From: Acanthaster planci | Lineage: Eukaryota > Echinodermata > Asteroidea > Valvatida > Acanthasteridae | Direction: 5' to 3' | Assembly: GCF_001949145.1 (NCBI RefSeq) | Contig: NW_019091361.1 | Span: forward strand, 673,256 to 733,255 | Length of the DNA stretch: 60,000 bases | Shown: piece by piece, positions 25,790 through 37,145 of the stretch | How positions within the stretch are numbered: the first letter of the stretch is position 1 | Layout: the number at the start of each line of letters is the position of its first letter | Program-made: the position numbers and the translations under genes | Notes under the pieces: generated by a model | Seen by the model: only the letters and a program-made list of their open reading frames with translations | Told to the model about the DNA's origin: nothing | Database searches by the model: none

Positions 25790-27435
25790 CTTCATACATC
25801 AAGACGAGATGGGGGACAAGACCCGGGGGTCTCCAGTAACAATCCGTGTGGGCGAAGCAGAAATGCGTCTTTGCGTAAGGGAAGTGCATGTACAGAAATG
25901 CTCGGCTGGCTGCTTTGAAACCTCAAAAGTTTTCACCAATTTCTCATCCCTTACATGTAGCCAAGTCCCTTAATTTAACCGATGAACTGCTGAATGCAAC
26001 CTCTCCTAAACCTTTACTGGGCTGCTTTTCCTTGAAGGTTCAAGCCATGTGACAAGTTGAAACAGAAGATGACCTGCAGAAACCACGTAGCCTGCTCTCA
26101 CTGAAGATGCCAACAATTTGAAAGATTCCACAGTTATTTTCGTTATCCCACAGGCAAAAGGCAAAAGGATTGGAGTACATCAAGGAGAATCAGGTTTCAC
26201 GAAGGAGCTGGGTTTTAACAGCACAGGTTCAACACATAATACTCCTCTGTGTGTAGAACGTGTTGGACCCACTGTGATGACCAGTGCATGCAGTCGCACA
26301 GGATGAAGTCATGAAGAGAAGGCAGAGGAAGTAATGTGGTTTTGGCATTAGTTGACAGAAATGTTTATGATACTACATGTACGTTCACAGCACTCAGTGT
26401 TAACTCAAGGCCAACGGAGAAATAATTTAAATGGCAGAGGATTATTTCTCCAGCTGTGCTTCAAGGTCTTATAGAAAGTCTCCAGCAATTAGTTTGCCAA
26501 ATTGTCCAGACAAAAAACACAGGTCAACTAATAGGCATGGCAGGTAGTTACTTCTTCTCTTTACCCCGAAAGAGGTCATCATTTGAAAATGTCACTTTCA
26601 GTGTCAATTAGATGTCATTAAAATCAGCATGACACACAAAATGAACAAGTGAATACACCACAAAGCAACTCCAATGACACTGTCAACACAGTAACGGCTT
26701 TTCCTTGATCTTACAGTCAGACGATTGCGACAGTGAACTTGTGACAGTCTCGTAGAATGACACACCAAAGTCCCAACAGAGAATCTCCAGGAATAGACAC
26801 CAGGACGTCCCAGGCGTACAATGCGCTGTGTACACACGTGCCCCTGTGACGATGCACACACCGAGGAATTATGACAACACTTCCAGTTGAAACTATACGT
26901 CCACGTACATGTACACACGCATACACACACACTGAATGAATACACAAAGGTAAGCCCCAAGGAGTCTATGTCAGTACAGCAAACTGGGCCGACCAGCCGA
27001 CCGCCTGTGGCCACATGACCAACCTGTGGTTGAGAAGGGTTAGACAGAAAGCAAGAGAGAGAGAGAGTGGGGGGAAAAAACACAATACAAATATCGCCTG
27101 TGCATGCAACACACGGCCAGTACTGCTCCAATGGGAATCCATACACAACATGCAGCCTCTACACCAGCCACATACAGTCCCAGCTTCGCTGTACAATTCT
27201 CACTGGCTTTTGTGTCAGAGGCTCTGGCAGGTCGTGGGGGAAAAAAAGGCAAAAACCTTGAACAGGGATTGGAGATCAGGGGAGCATACTAGGGAAAAAA
27301 GATCTTCCTGGTTCTAGGGCGTGCTTGAGGGCTGAGATTCCCACTGACAATTCAGTTCCAGATTGGTTGGGTGGTGGTAAAAGTTGTCATAGTTGGGGGT
27401 TGGGCGCGGGTTGCTGTTGCTTGGCGAAATCTTAC
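25790..27435. other. Non-coding, contains the longest N-free frame
   Basis: The minus frame 26604-27146 is open for 180 codons. It includes a Cys/Val/Thr run caused by a TG/AC-rich stretch near 26910-26935 and a Leu/Ser run caused by an AGAG tract near 27055. A good acceptor (pyrimidine tract then CACAG) precedes its inner part at about 27024, and a GTAAGA word lies near 26716. The translation looks like simple-sequence noise with no domain, so I do not call a gene. Confidence 0.4.
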
Positions 27436-27473
27436 TCAGTTGTCATAATTTTCCTTCCGGAGTCACTTTGCCG
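27436..27473 (-). CDS. Candidate 38-nt exon
   Basis: An acceptor (GTTTTAG) and a GTAAGA donor on the minus strand bound 38 bases. Only one frame is open throughout, and it contains an ATG five codons before the end. It could be the end of a 5' leader with the first codons (Met-Thr-Thr) or a micro-exon. Support is limited to the splice words. Confidence 0.18.
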
Positions 27474-28379
27474 CTAAAACAATGCTGGCTTTGCTGAATG
27501 GGATACTGAAGAAATTGAAGTGCTGAGGTGTACAGGTGGTACTGATGACTCCTTCCACTGGTCAAAAAGTTTTCTGGAAACCTCTTCACTCCAAGATTTT
27601 AGGGCCAGTTGTTGTGTTACTTGTCCAGTATCCGTTTTAACAAGGCTATTTCATAGAGGCTCCTGGTCAAATAACAGGTGCAACAGTTCATACATGGAGC
27701 TAAGCTTGAAAAACAGAACAACTCCTGTACACCTATATACAGCATCAACCACTGACCCACATGAGCTCATTTACTGAGTACAGGATTCAAACTATGCGAC
27801 AAGTTCATTGACATCAGCATACATTAACACGCTTTAATGTGACGCAACATGCAAGTGGGACTTCTTTAAAGTCTGAGTTAGGACTAGTATCCCTGTTCCA
27901 CATTAGCTTCACATTAGCCAGGCACCTGTTATCATTCAAAGGCTAGGCCAGCTTTGGAGTTGCCCAATGCACAATGCTCTGCATGAGATCTTAACAACCA
28001 AAGGATGATAGACTTACGACTGAGACATAAACTCCACTCATCACACCAAGTAATACAGTCCTTCTGAACTAGCCCTGGACCCTAAAGGCCATTCCACTGA
28101 CTGTACTTGCATTCAGCTGGCAGGCTAGCACGTCACACAGCACACAGTCGGGATCCACCCAATAGCCAGCCATTGCTGTTTATTATTGTCAAAACCAATT
28201 ACAGCTCACAGGTAATGCATAATGACTGTGGCCTAAATTTCCCAAGTTCAATTCAGGTCAGCCGCACTGGGTTGATCAGGACCCTCACGTGTGGCTGTGT
28301 GTGCGCTCCAACCCTATGCGTGAGGGGAGAGAGTCTCTGTGTCTGTGCGTGTGTTGCTGCCTTTCCCCAACTCTTGAAC
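27474..28379. other. Non-coding, no gene seen
   Basis: Short frames only. A GT-rich stretch at about 28290-28350 includes repeated TGTGTG words. No coherent exon was found. Confidence 0.55.
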
Positions 28380-28520
28380 CCTCCCCCGGGCTTAATGTAG
28401 CCACTCCAGCATGACTGATTTGCATATTTATGAGGCTACATGCTGCAGGCTGGAAATGACATTAAACAGGGCCATACCACTGCTGCAGCAAAGAGGGGGC
28501 TTTTTTTCTTTGCACTTGAA
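28380..28520. promoter_or_regulatory. Candidate enhancer-like block with octamer word
   Basis: The block holds an octamer-like ATTTGCATA word (28418-28426) followed closely by TTTATGAG, a Hox/Cdx-like site, and repeated CTGCAG/GCTGCAG words. A strong minus-strand acceptor (TTCTTTTTCCCCTTCAAG) ends at about 28515, and the frame after it is open for 28 codons to a stop. An alternative terminal exon is therefore possible. The motif cluster fits regulatory DNA better. Confidence 0.22.
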
Positions 28521-29404
28521 GGGGAAAAAGAAGCATGAAGGTTTGGTGACCTAGTTTCAGGACAGCATGGCCTTGGGCAACTGTGTCACCATAACAATAG
28601 GTGTAAGAGTCAGGTTACACTCTTTGTTTTGCAATGGAATTACCCTCTTTCAGTTCAAAGGTTTGTGATAGTAACAAAAGCTACAGAGAAGACTTGGCTA
28701 CATGCAGTGGAAAGAAAAACACAAAAAACCAAAGCCATTGACCTACTGCAACTTGGAAACATCTAGAATTTCCAGCCTGCAATTTCATCTGTCTTGTCAA
28801 CTGTAATTAACGAGGAAAGCAGTCTCTTGCAATATATCACGGCTGCAGAAGGGCTGAGGAGTTTCAATCCATCAAAAAGGCAGATGGCCAAAAAATGACA
28901 GCATGACGGGAAAAAGTTAATCGAGCATCACCCTGGGGACAGACAGACTCCAATTGAGTAATTCAACTTCATCAGCCACAGCCAAAAGAAAGGTTACTTT
29001 TGTTTGAAGAAGAAAATTGTGCTGGGTTAAATTTTACATGGTTTCAGACCTTACCCTCTATGTCAAGTAACATTTCGCTGAAGTGATTCCTTAAAAAAAG
29101 TCATTGACTCATTTTTTCAAGAAAGATATGGCATCTCTGTTTAGAAAACCATTTTTTTTTACCATAATCAATTTTCTTCAGACTGTTTTGGGATATCTAT
29201 GCATGTATTTGGGGGTTATTATAAGTTTTTCACGAAAGCTTAGACTTCAGAAGATCATGTCTTGGATAGTTATGTTTAAAGTTTTAGGAAGGTGTAGAAA
29301 GAGAGGTTGGGCTGAGTATAGTCTGCGTACTGTCTCGACAGTCAAGGATAGCAATAAAAACTACACCAATATCTCTAAGCTAATATAAGCTAAAATAAGC
29401 TAAA
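28521..29404. other. Non-coding, possible second conserved block
   Basis: The segment 28780-28940 has no simple repeats and includes TAATTA (28804-28809) and AATCGA words. No gene is supported. The plus frame 29104-29388 lacks splice sites. Three imperfect copies of an ATAAGCTAAA-like unit lie at 29375-29404, next to the transposon-like region. Confidence 0.4.
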
Positions 29405-30540
29405 GGCTGTTTCACACTAGACGAAATCGCCGATGTCCTGTGCGATAAAATCGCATCCATGTCATGAAATCGCAAATTTGTGATGTGTGAATGTGATCCT
29501 TGCAAACAAAATTGCTAAGGTCCTTGGTTTTTGATCTCCGAGGTCCAGACCTCCTCCAAACTTTCGCACCCTTGTCAAAATCGCAGAGATCGTGTGTGTT
29601 AAATGTGTGCGGTGTTAATAGCCACGGACCCTGGTTTTAGCAGGAGCACTCCGCATGCGCATTGCGTGTTTGCAATAATAAAGATGGCTACGTTCGAGGA
29701 GATAATGCTTATAAATGGTTCTTCTGTCCCTCAAAATCAAAGATAAGTAGTGAAAATCCCTCCTTTCAATGCCAGACATACATAGCACACGTCAGGGCCT
29801 ACGTACAGTGTACATGTACATATCGCACATTGGGAATCTCGGTGGTAACCTACATATGAACGTACTGCAGACAGTTATTGCACACAGTACCAGTGAAACA
29901 GCAAATAGGGTTGCACTACACCAAATACGCACCCATTGAAAACTGCAAAATCAGACCGAAATTACGTCGCCTGTTGACTCTTGTGAAGAGGTTGGCCTCC
30001 GTTTTATTTTCACTGGAAATTCAAGATTATGGCCAGAAGATCACTTTTTATTTCAATTTCATGGGGGTTAGCGATGGAAATTTTTTTATTCGCCTTTGAA
30101 TGAAGATACTCCCAAAAAGCAGTAAAACTAAGTGCTCATTTCTGAATGTAGCTGCCCGCCTCTATCCGACAAAGGCCCGCAATTTGGGGCTGTTTGTGAA
30201 AGAAATACCCCGAACTGGAAAATATCAGTCCTAAATTCGGGATTTATAGAAATATTTCTATGATGCCTCCTGATTATGGCCTGCCTTATTCCTTCGGATC
30301 ACAAAATATTAATGAGCTCACGCACAGAAATACAATGATTTGGTGGAATGCACCCATAAACAATCATGACCCTTGACCGCATCTTACGTAAACCCATGAA
30401 ATGGGGGACATTGGTGTTTTGGTGTACCGCATTGTGTGAGAAAGCTTGCTTCGTGATCGCATATGACCCAGGTGACAGACGACTGCCGCCTATAACCAAG
30501 GACCCTAGTTTTTCAGCTTGTGTCTGAAACTAGTTTAAGT
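29405..30540. mobile_element. Possible decayed DNA transposon
   Basis: The left edge (CTGTTTCACACTAG near 29407) and the inverted right edge (CTAGTTTCAGACACAAG near 30520-30536) share an imperfect inverted repeat. The word GGACCCTGGTTTT or its near relatives occurs at 29520, 29626 and 30502. An NRF1-like GCATGCGCA site (29653-29661) lies 23 bases before an ATG at 29684 in a strong start context, but that frame stops after 20 codons. CpG and ATCGC words are enriched at 29420-29600. This could be an internally deleted transposon that keeps a promoter and start codon. No transposase domain remains, and the borders are uncertain. Confidence 0.3.
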
Positions 30541-31729
30541 GGATACATGTATATTACCAGTAACATGCTTGATATTCCTGGGGCAAATTGGTACAGTTTC
30601 TAGCACGGTGACTTGACATATGTGTAAATTTAACAGTAAAAGGTCTTGAAACCAACAGACAATGCCCAAATATGTGTACAATGCATATATGTACGTGTAC
30701 ACTGCACAGGAGAGTGGAAACTGTGTGGGCCTGATCAGGCAAGGGGGATTTATTATAGTAATGGATTCAGGGTTCATCTTGGGTAGGGTTCAATGAGGGA
30801 AAGTCATTTCTGAACGACCATTACTTTGGTTAAGAATAAACTAAAAATCTTCCCCTTCTACACAGTTTTGTCAGGTATCTCTCTATAGTAAACTCCCCTT
30901 TCTGGCATTTCCTTGCATATTTTCAATGAAATTAATTTAATTTCCATTCCAAAACTAAGCTGAAAGGTGAGCTATCATTTTCTAAAAAGTGTGTTTACCA
31001 CAGATTGCACTGTTTGCTGCATGAACTAGTGAACTGCTGCCGGCCTAATTATTCAGAGGTCATCAAACTAAGAAACTGAGATGAACTTAACCTCTATTTT
31101 CCAACAGCCTGAAGAAAAATAACCAGTGCACAGAACGTGTGTTGCAGCAAACAGGAACAGCAACAGGAATTGAGAGGCTGGTAGCCCGTTTGGGAATCAC
31201 AGGTGCAACAAGCATGCACATGTAGGTCACAGGAGCCAAAGGACTTGCCTGGTTACCAACCCAAAACAAATTGGATCATCTTAAGGAAGGATGGACTTCA
31301 ACAACCTTAGGTGAGACACAGCAGTGATGACACAGAGTGGGAAGGATGATCTTATATTTCAAAAGCAGCTGAAGTGATAAAAATCACTACTTAATATTTA
31401 ATTATCGTTGGGTAGAACAGCATTGGAAAGGAATTGTCTCTGTGGATGGTGGCTACTGATTAAAACTGAAAAGAGGTTACGAATTACAGATTATGACCAA
31501 GTTGACAACAATGTGGTGTCAACAGTGAATTCACAGCAAATCAAAGCATACCATTTCAGTGCTGACTGAAGTTGTATAAGAGTTATCAAACACTGACACT
31601 TTGAAAGCAGTGTGTATACCGCCCTCAGTTGACAATAGCTACATGGATGTCAATTCAAGCATGGCCCATGTCCAGTGTTAACCTGAAGCATGTTTGATGA
31701 TACAGGTGGAGTGCTGTAGTTTGAAAAAA
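30541..31729. other. Non-coding, no gene seen
   Basis: Short frames only; no splice-bounded coding segment. A minus frame of 80 codons at 30535-30777 is of chance length. Confidence 0.55.
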
Positions 31730-31960
31730 ATGCCATAATCAGGGCAAATAAAAAAAATGACAGCAAGCCAGCAGGGCATAATGTCTGATTAATGAGTGAG
31801 AGGTCAATGCCCTTGTCACATTACCTTGGGGGGGCTGACACCGCCCTCTCATTGTGAACATCAACATGAATCACCATCTTTGTTCACGAACAGCCTGGTG
31901 CGTTCCTTCCAACAATGTCAAATATAACAGCCCATGGCAATTTTCTAACCATCAGGGTAA
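31730..31960. promoter_or_regulatory. Candidate enhancer-like block
   Basis: A low-repeat segment with a homeodomain-like ATTAATGAG word (31789-31797), CCGCCC near 31841 and a seven-G run at 31829-31835. On the minus strand a short open stretch with an ATG ends at a CAAG/GTAATG donor word near 31825. The donor is weak, so I prefer regulatory DNA. Confidence 0.2.
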
Positions 31961-32880
31961 CGTGACTAGACAAAGGAAAACAAGGAACATTGCAACATGG
32001 TCTTTTTATGATGCCAACATCACCAAAAAGTTTTATTGCATTTTGTTTCCAGAGAAAGCCAAAGGGAATCATGCAATTATACACGTATGTACATATCTAC
32101 ATGTACCAATACTGCACATGTATTGCATGCATGTAATGTACCACTACACATGTAGACCTCATGCACGTTTGGTTTGCTATGATTTAACTGCTGCTTTTCT
32201 ACAACAGGTGAGGCGTGAAGTCCTAAGCCTACAAATTCATATAAGACAAAACATGGCTAGGACTTAAGTAGGTTTGTGATTTGCAATCAGATGGTCAAAA
32301 CTTCAGAGCTACATGAATGTCATGAACTACACCCCAGGTACAGCCATGTTTATTCCACACATTTCTCTCAACAAAGGAGCATAAATCAGGAACAAAGCCA
32401 GAGATTCATTTGCATACTTCTAAAAAACAAAGAGATTTTGTCTCATTTAAATTTAGGTTAAGTAAATAATTTTAGGCTTGAAAGACACTAGTAATATCAT
32501 AGTTGATTGGGGAATAATTTTGTAACACACTGCTTCACACTTTTACTACTTACGCCAATTTCATCATCTCAGTTTTGCATTTACGATTAATTTTCACCAT
32601 TTAGATTTTGCGAAACGCTCATTTTGCCATATCAACTTTCCTTTCATCCGAGTCCTGACTTTGTTTTCAAAATCTCCAACCCATCACATTCAACTAATTT
32701 AATAAAAATAATAATTCTCAGTTCTTATAAAATGCATATTACGGAGTGTCTCTTGCACTTATTATCATTATCCCTCCACATTGGGCTCATATCATCTGAA
32801 CATTCCTGAAACCATCTCAGCTCTCTGGGAGTATACTAGCCTGATGCTGCCATTTTGGTGCAAACGGCTAAACATAACCA
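31961..32880. other. Non-coding, no gene seen
   Basis: A plus frame of 137 codons spans 31854-32267 and holds a CAG/GTGAGG donor-like word near 32207. Its composition changes abruptly where ACATGT words are translated, and no domain is seen. I treat it as chance. Confidence 0.5.
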
Positions 32881-33027
32881 CGTCTGCCCTCACAGGTACC
32901 CATTTACTCCTGGGTGGAGAGAGGCACATAGGGGTAAAGGGACTTGCCCAGGATCACAACATGCTGCCACCAGCTGGACTGGAACCCCCAACCCTATGAT
33001 CAGAAGCTACAAACCTAACTACTACAA
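32881..33027 (-). mobile_element. tRNA-derived SINE fragment
   Basis: Read on the minus strand, the element begins with an A-box-like TAGTTAGGTTTGTAG. It continues through a tRNA-like arm to a B box (GGTTCCAGTCC, complement of 32976-32986), then has a body containing CTGGGCAAGTCCCTTTACCC and ends near GAGTAAATGGGTACC. This layout and the GGCAAGTCCCTTT body are typical of tRNA-derived SINEs that are abundant in marine invertebrates. It is diverged, since the usual GGTTCGAATCC is altered, and no flanking duplication is clear. Confidence 0.72.
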
Positions 33028-33105
33028 ATAGAAATGGGTACCAGTAATACATAGCGGTACCATAGGTGAGGAGTTAGACTGGCACCACATCCAGTGGGGG
33101 TCGTA

Positions 33106-33320
33106 GTACAAGTCCTTTTTCAAGTCCAGTCACAAGTTCTTTCAAAGGAACAGTTATAAATAGCAGGATAAACAACAAAAGGAATGCTTTTGTCACATGT
33201 CATTTGAATAGCTTGTGACCTGGCTTAAGAGCGAATGACTTAGGGTGGGCTTGCAGGACTTAGGATGGACTTGCAGGGACTTGGGATGGACTCAACTACA
33301 TGTACAGTTGTACATGTACA
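33106..33320. repeat. Dispersed repeat, copy 1
   Basis: The segment contains words shared with copies at 41.3 and 51.5 kb: GAATGCTTTTGT, a GTCATTTGAATAGCTTGTG-like run, CTGGCTTAAGA, and repeated GGACTTGCAGG. It ends in ACATGT/TGTACA words. Three diverged copies in one orientation within 18 kb indicate an interspersed repeat family of at least about 180 bases. No coding capacity or terminal repeats are visible. Confidence 0.6.
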
Positions 33321-35929
33321 ACACTAAGACTAAGAAAGACAAATCAGAACAGCACTGTGACTGTTCTTGCTTTCGTAATTCCAGGGAACTGTGAAAAAAC
33401 AACAACACTGACCCCGAGATCATGAGTAGAGACTTTACTCATTTCTCCTCTGCGTGTGGATGCTAGAGAATTGCTCTACCAGTAAATGGCATGACAGTGC
33501 CCAAATTGGCAGCTTTTGAGATGACTGGTGCTGGAAAACATACTTGTAGGAGTCGTTTTCTGCTGTTTGTGTCATTTTGAACAAGTGACCTAAACAACAG
33601 ACAAGGACTTGTACCAATATGTTCATCGGCAAAAATCATCTCCAAAAATCACCCACTCGTTTCAGATGCCATTATCAGGGTTTTAAACAATCTCTGCATG
33701 GAGGTTAGTGAAGGGGGCTAGTGGGCCCCCTTAATGAATCTAGACAAATATCCATGTTGTTACATCCTACCCTAAATGCATGAACAGAGATACATGTACA
33801 TGTAGCTTGGCATATACTCAGTAGGAGGAGATTCCATTTTGTCATGGTTCTTTGCAGAAATGAATATTTATAAATGAATCAATGACAGCAATGTGGTAAA
33901 TTGATTTATACAGAAGCATGAGTCTTGATATAGCCCAGTGGACTTCGAGAGGTTCCCATCCCAATTCTGTGATCATGTTTTAAAAAACTAGCCCAAGCAG
34001 CCAGAAATTGTCTCAGATCACACCATAGAGCATCTAGACTTGAACATTTTTTCCTGGGCCCTTGAGCAGGCCCCGGACCCCAGGCCGTTTAGGGCTTCAT
34101 TCTTACATTTGTTCTGATCAGGGCTATGTCTCCCCCCCCCACTTTTCAAAACGGATTGAAGCCCTTGTAGAGGAGACACTACTTGGTCTTCTAAAGCCAT
34201 CCTCTAAGGGTTCAAATTGCACCATCAGACAACTGTCATCTCCATCTAAGGCTTACATGTACGTGTTGTGCACTTGCTTCAAGAAATGCGATAAGCCAGC
34301 TCTTAACAGGTGAAGTCAGTGCAGTGTTAAATTAAAATTCTTCAAGCTGTGAAGCGTTTCATGCAGGAATAAGGCACATGGGAAACCCTCCAACATGTTT
34401 ACACTGCGTTGATTATCATGAAAACGTCCACAGCATGTTGCTGAAATTGAATCACTACCACCAAACAATATCTCACCTCAATGAATCTCAACATCAACTG
34501 CACCACATTTGCCCACTACAAACATTTCTTTCACCAGTTTTCATGACTTTCAAATCCAATTCAAAGTGTCCTTTGAAGTTGACAACTTCCCCAACACTTG
34601 TGAATTCTTTTCAGATTTAATCAAAAATAGCGCGTCCTGACATTTCAGACTCGGCAAGTTCTTCGTCAGAAACTGAAAGACAAATGACTGGGTTACAGCA
34701 CTGGACATGCAGTATGTGCATGTACATAAACAAGCAGAGCTGAATGGAAAACACAAGGGGAAGGGAAGGTCCCTCCCCCCCCAAAAAAAAACCACAGAAC
34801 ATGAAAGGGTGGGACATGGACAAGAGGACAGTGAGTGGATTTGATCTTAGATCTCTCTCAGTATAGGCATCTCCTAATCTGTCTAGTCTGATTTGATGAC
34901 AACCCATTCCATACAGTGATGTTGTAGTTCAGGTTGCATTATGCCAACTCATATGACTGGCATCACACCCACAGCTTTTCATACCAAGTACTGCTTTTTG
35001 AGTCCAATCAACAAAATCTCCAGAATTTAGGACACTTTTGTGGGTTCATCCAAGATTAATGGAATCAACCAAATACATAGACATGATAACTGAAGTCCCT
35101 TTTTCCTTTGAATCAACTGAAAATCACAAGTTCAACCAAAACAAATTGCCACAGTCTCCTTCAGTTTTGAAATCTGGAAAATTCATAAGACTCTAAGACT
35201 AACAAAAGAATATAGGAATGACACTCTATTGTATCCTGAAAGCACCGTCTCCTGTATACTCTGAAAGCATAGTCTACTTTGCTGGTAAAACAATAAATGT
35301 TTACAATACAACATAGATTATTTGTATTCTTCACACAACATGGTATCATTAACGGTAATTAAACCATTGGTTTAATTAACAGATACCGTAAATTGAGTAA
35401 ATTATCTTCTCTGTTGTTTGGAGAAGATGAGAAGTTCAAGTTACAAAGAGAAAAGACTTGTAAGGGCCAGAATGTGTTGTCCGATAGAAAACACTTTTTA
35501 ATTCCAAAATTAAATGACAAGATAAAACTCTTGAACTAAATGGCTCCATCTGGAAAGTCAAGCTTCTAAAGATGGTAAATAGCAATTTCTTACTTTACAA
35601 CAAACTATGACCATGACATTCAACTTGGTAACAAGATTTGGACAAAATGTCATTACCTCAAATTCCACATCCTATTACCATACACTCAGATGAACATAAA
35701 TGTCTCAAAGGAAAATAAATTTACAAAAATTCATCGACTTTGAAATCCTGTTAATCTACGGTAGCTGTGTCCCCATCAGATCTATGACCAAATCCAACAA
35801 TTCCATTAAAACGATAAAAACCCATAACTTCCCCCCACTGGACTGCACAACAATATGCAAAGTATTCTAGTTTCCCTGGGTTGGCTACTCTTACAGTCTC
35901 TTGGCCTAATTGGATCAGTATCACTTAAT
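33321..35929. other. Non-coding, no gene seen
   Basis: Short frames only. A run of nine or more C is at about 34132-34141, and a poly-A-like run at about 34784-34791. A GTGAGA donor word on the minus strand near 34470 lacks a matching acceptor. Confidence 0.55.
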
Positions 35930-36300
35930 GAAAGACTAGGGCCCAGCAGTCCCTATTGAAACTCGACCGGCCGCATTTTGTTGCCCAGACAATCAGCCGA
36001 GGGCCCCTGCCAGTGTGTATGTGTGTGAGTGCGCAAGGGGGGCTTTACCCGTCCACCCATCCTTAGTTCCAATTCCATTTATTCACTCCATTCAATCATG
36101 GCACGGCCGACTGCCTCAGTGGATGAGGTACTATAATGCAATAACCACAGGCTCGGGTAATAATCCGTTATGTTGTCATCCCGCACATCATAACCTTGGC
36201 TGGGGCCAAAGGAGCAACCCGCCCCTGGACCAATTAGATAAAAAAGACAGAGAGAGAACTAGCATCTTTATTAAAAGACTGCCACAAATGAAGGAGGGGG
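35930..36300. promoter_or_regulatory. Complex block: enhancer candidate overlapping exon candidate
   Basis: This is one of the most complex segments of the window. It is G+C-richer than its flanks, without simple repeats, and contains ATTAGA and TTTATTAAAAG words, CGACCGGCCGC, and paired AATAATCCGTTATG and AACCTTGG words. It overlaps the minus-strand terminal-exon candidate at 36079-36224. Either a conserved regulatory element or a real exon would explain its character. Confidence 0.25.
36079..36224 (-). CDS. Candidate terminal exon, unidentified
   Basis: A strong minus-strand acceptor (TTCTCTCTCTGTCTTTTTTA then GGTCCAG) opens a frame of 47 codons that starts in phase 1 and ends at TAA. The peptide includes SQGYDVRDDNITDYYPSLW and is ordinary in composition, with acidic, aromatic and Ser/Thr residues. 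The phase matches the end of the 45-nt micro-exon at 44672-44716, which lies upstream on the same strand. An AATAAA overlaps the stop codon, which is too close to be the usual poly(A) signal. No domain is recognised, and a 101-codon plus frame overlaps it. The block could equally be conserved non-coding DNA. Confidence 0.25.
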
Positions 36301-37071
36301 GGTGGTACTGGTACCGCTGAGTTGAGTGGTTCCACTTATCGATAGTTGTCACAAGCATTGATTTATTAATGGTTCAATTACTACGACCACCCTCAAGTCA
36401 ACTCCACCAACAAATTGATTTTCCCTACAACTCTAAAAGGTGATCAAGTACATAATAGTTGGATGGAGTTTAGTAAATACCGGTACCTATACAAACGAAG
36501 CATTTTCGATTCTGTCCCAGCTACATGCGTAATGTACATGCAATATACTGGTGTGGTTGCTAACATGTAAGTTTAGACAATGTTCCATTAACGTATCAAC
36601 ATGTACGTGTTGGTATGAGTTCAGAATCTAAAGTTAACAAATAAAGTTTAAACATAAAATGAATGCACGACACAGAACAACCTCTGTATCAATTTGCCTT
36701 GAATGTTGCCACAGAAAGCGTAGAAATACAACCCTCTCTCAGACACACAAGATGCTCTTTGGTAGATGATCAGATTGAAATTGAAATCACTGCTCTGTTC
36801 TAGCTGACTGCAGATAGCTACATGTATGCTGTTTCGCTGTTTGCAGCCAAAAAGCATGAGATGGAATATAATTACGTTGTTTATGTTGACCCGCAAGGCA
36901 TACCTCTGTATCAACGACTACAAAAAAAGAGAGATGGTCCCAGCAAGAGAGAAACTTTATTGAGACACTGCAATGACATCTTCTGGTACCTAGAGATAGA
37001 GACTGATGGAGCAGTAAGCAGCCAGGTATCGATGAGGGGCAAAAACGATCCCCAGATCAATACTCAGCAGG
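36301..37071. other. Non-coding, one protein-like frame
   Basis: The plus frame 36822-37076 is open for 84 codons with a fairly protein-like middle part, but it runs directly into a SINE at its 3' end and has no recognisable domain. The rest is A+T-rich. Confidence 0.4.
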
Positions 37072-37145
37072 TATAACTCAGCCAGTAGAAGCGCATACAG
37101 CTCCGCCTAAAGGTCAAGGTTTGGACCCAGCATGCTGCATTAGCT
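37072..37145 (+). mobile_element. tRNA-derived SINE fragment
   Basis: An A-box-like word (ATAACTCAGCCAGTAGAAGC, 37072-37091) and a B-box-like word (GGTTTGGACCC, 37118-37128) are spaced as in a tRNA gene. The arms do not pair as a functional tRNA, so this is the 5' tRNA-like head of a SINE. The sequence after it, to about 37185, may be its body. Confidence 0.65.

Noticed and set aside
26604-27146. 180-codon minus frame, the longest without N
   Set aside because: Its translation follows AC/TG and AG simple repeats, has no domain, and one frame of this length is expected by chance in 60 kb read in six frames.
31854-32267. 137-codon plus frame with a GTGAGG word
   Set aside because: It runs through ACATGT repeats, gives a His/Tyr/Cys-rich artefact peptide and has no acceptor.
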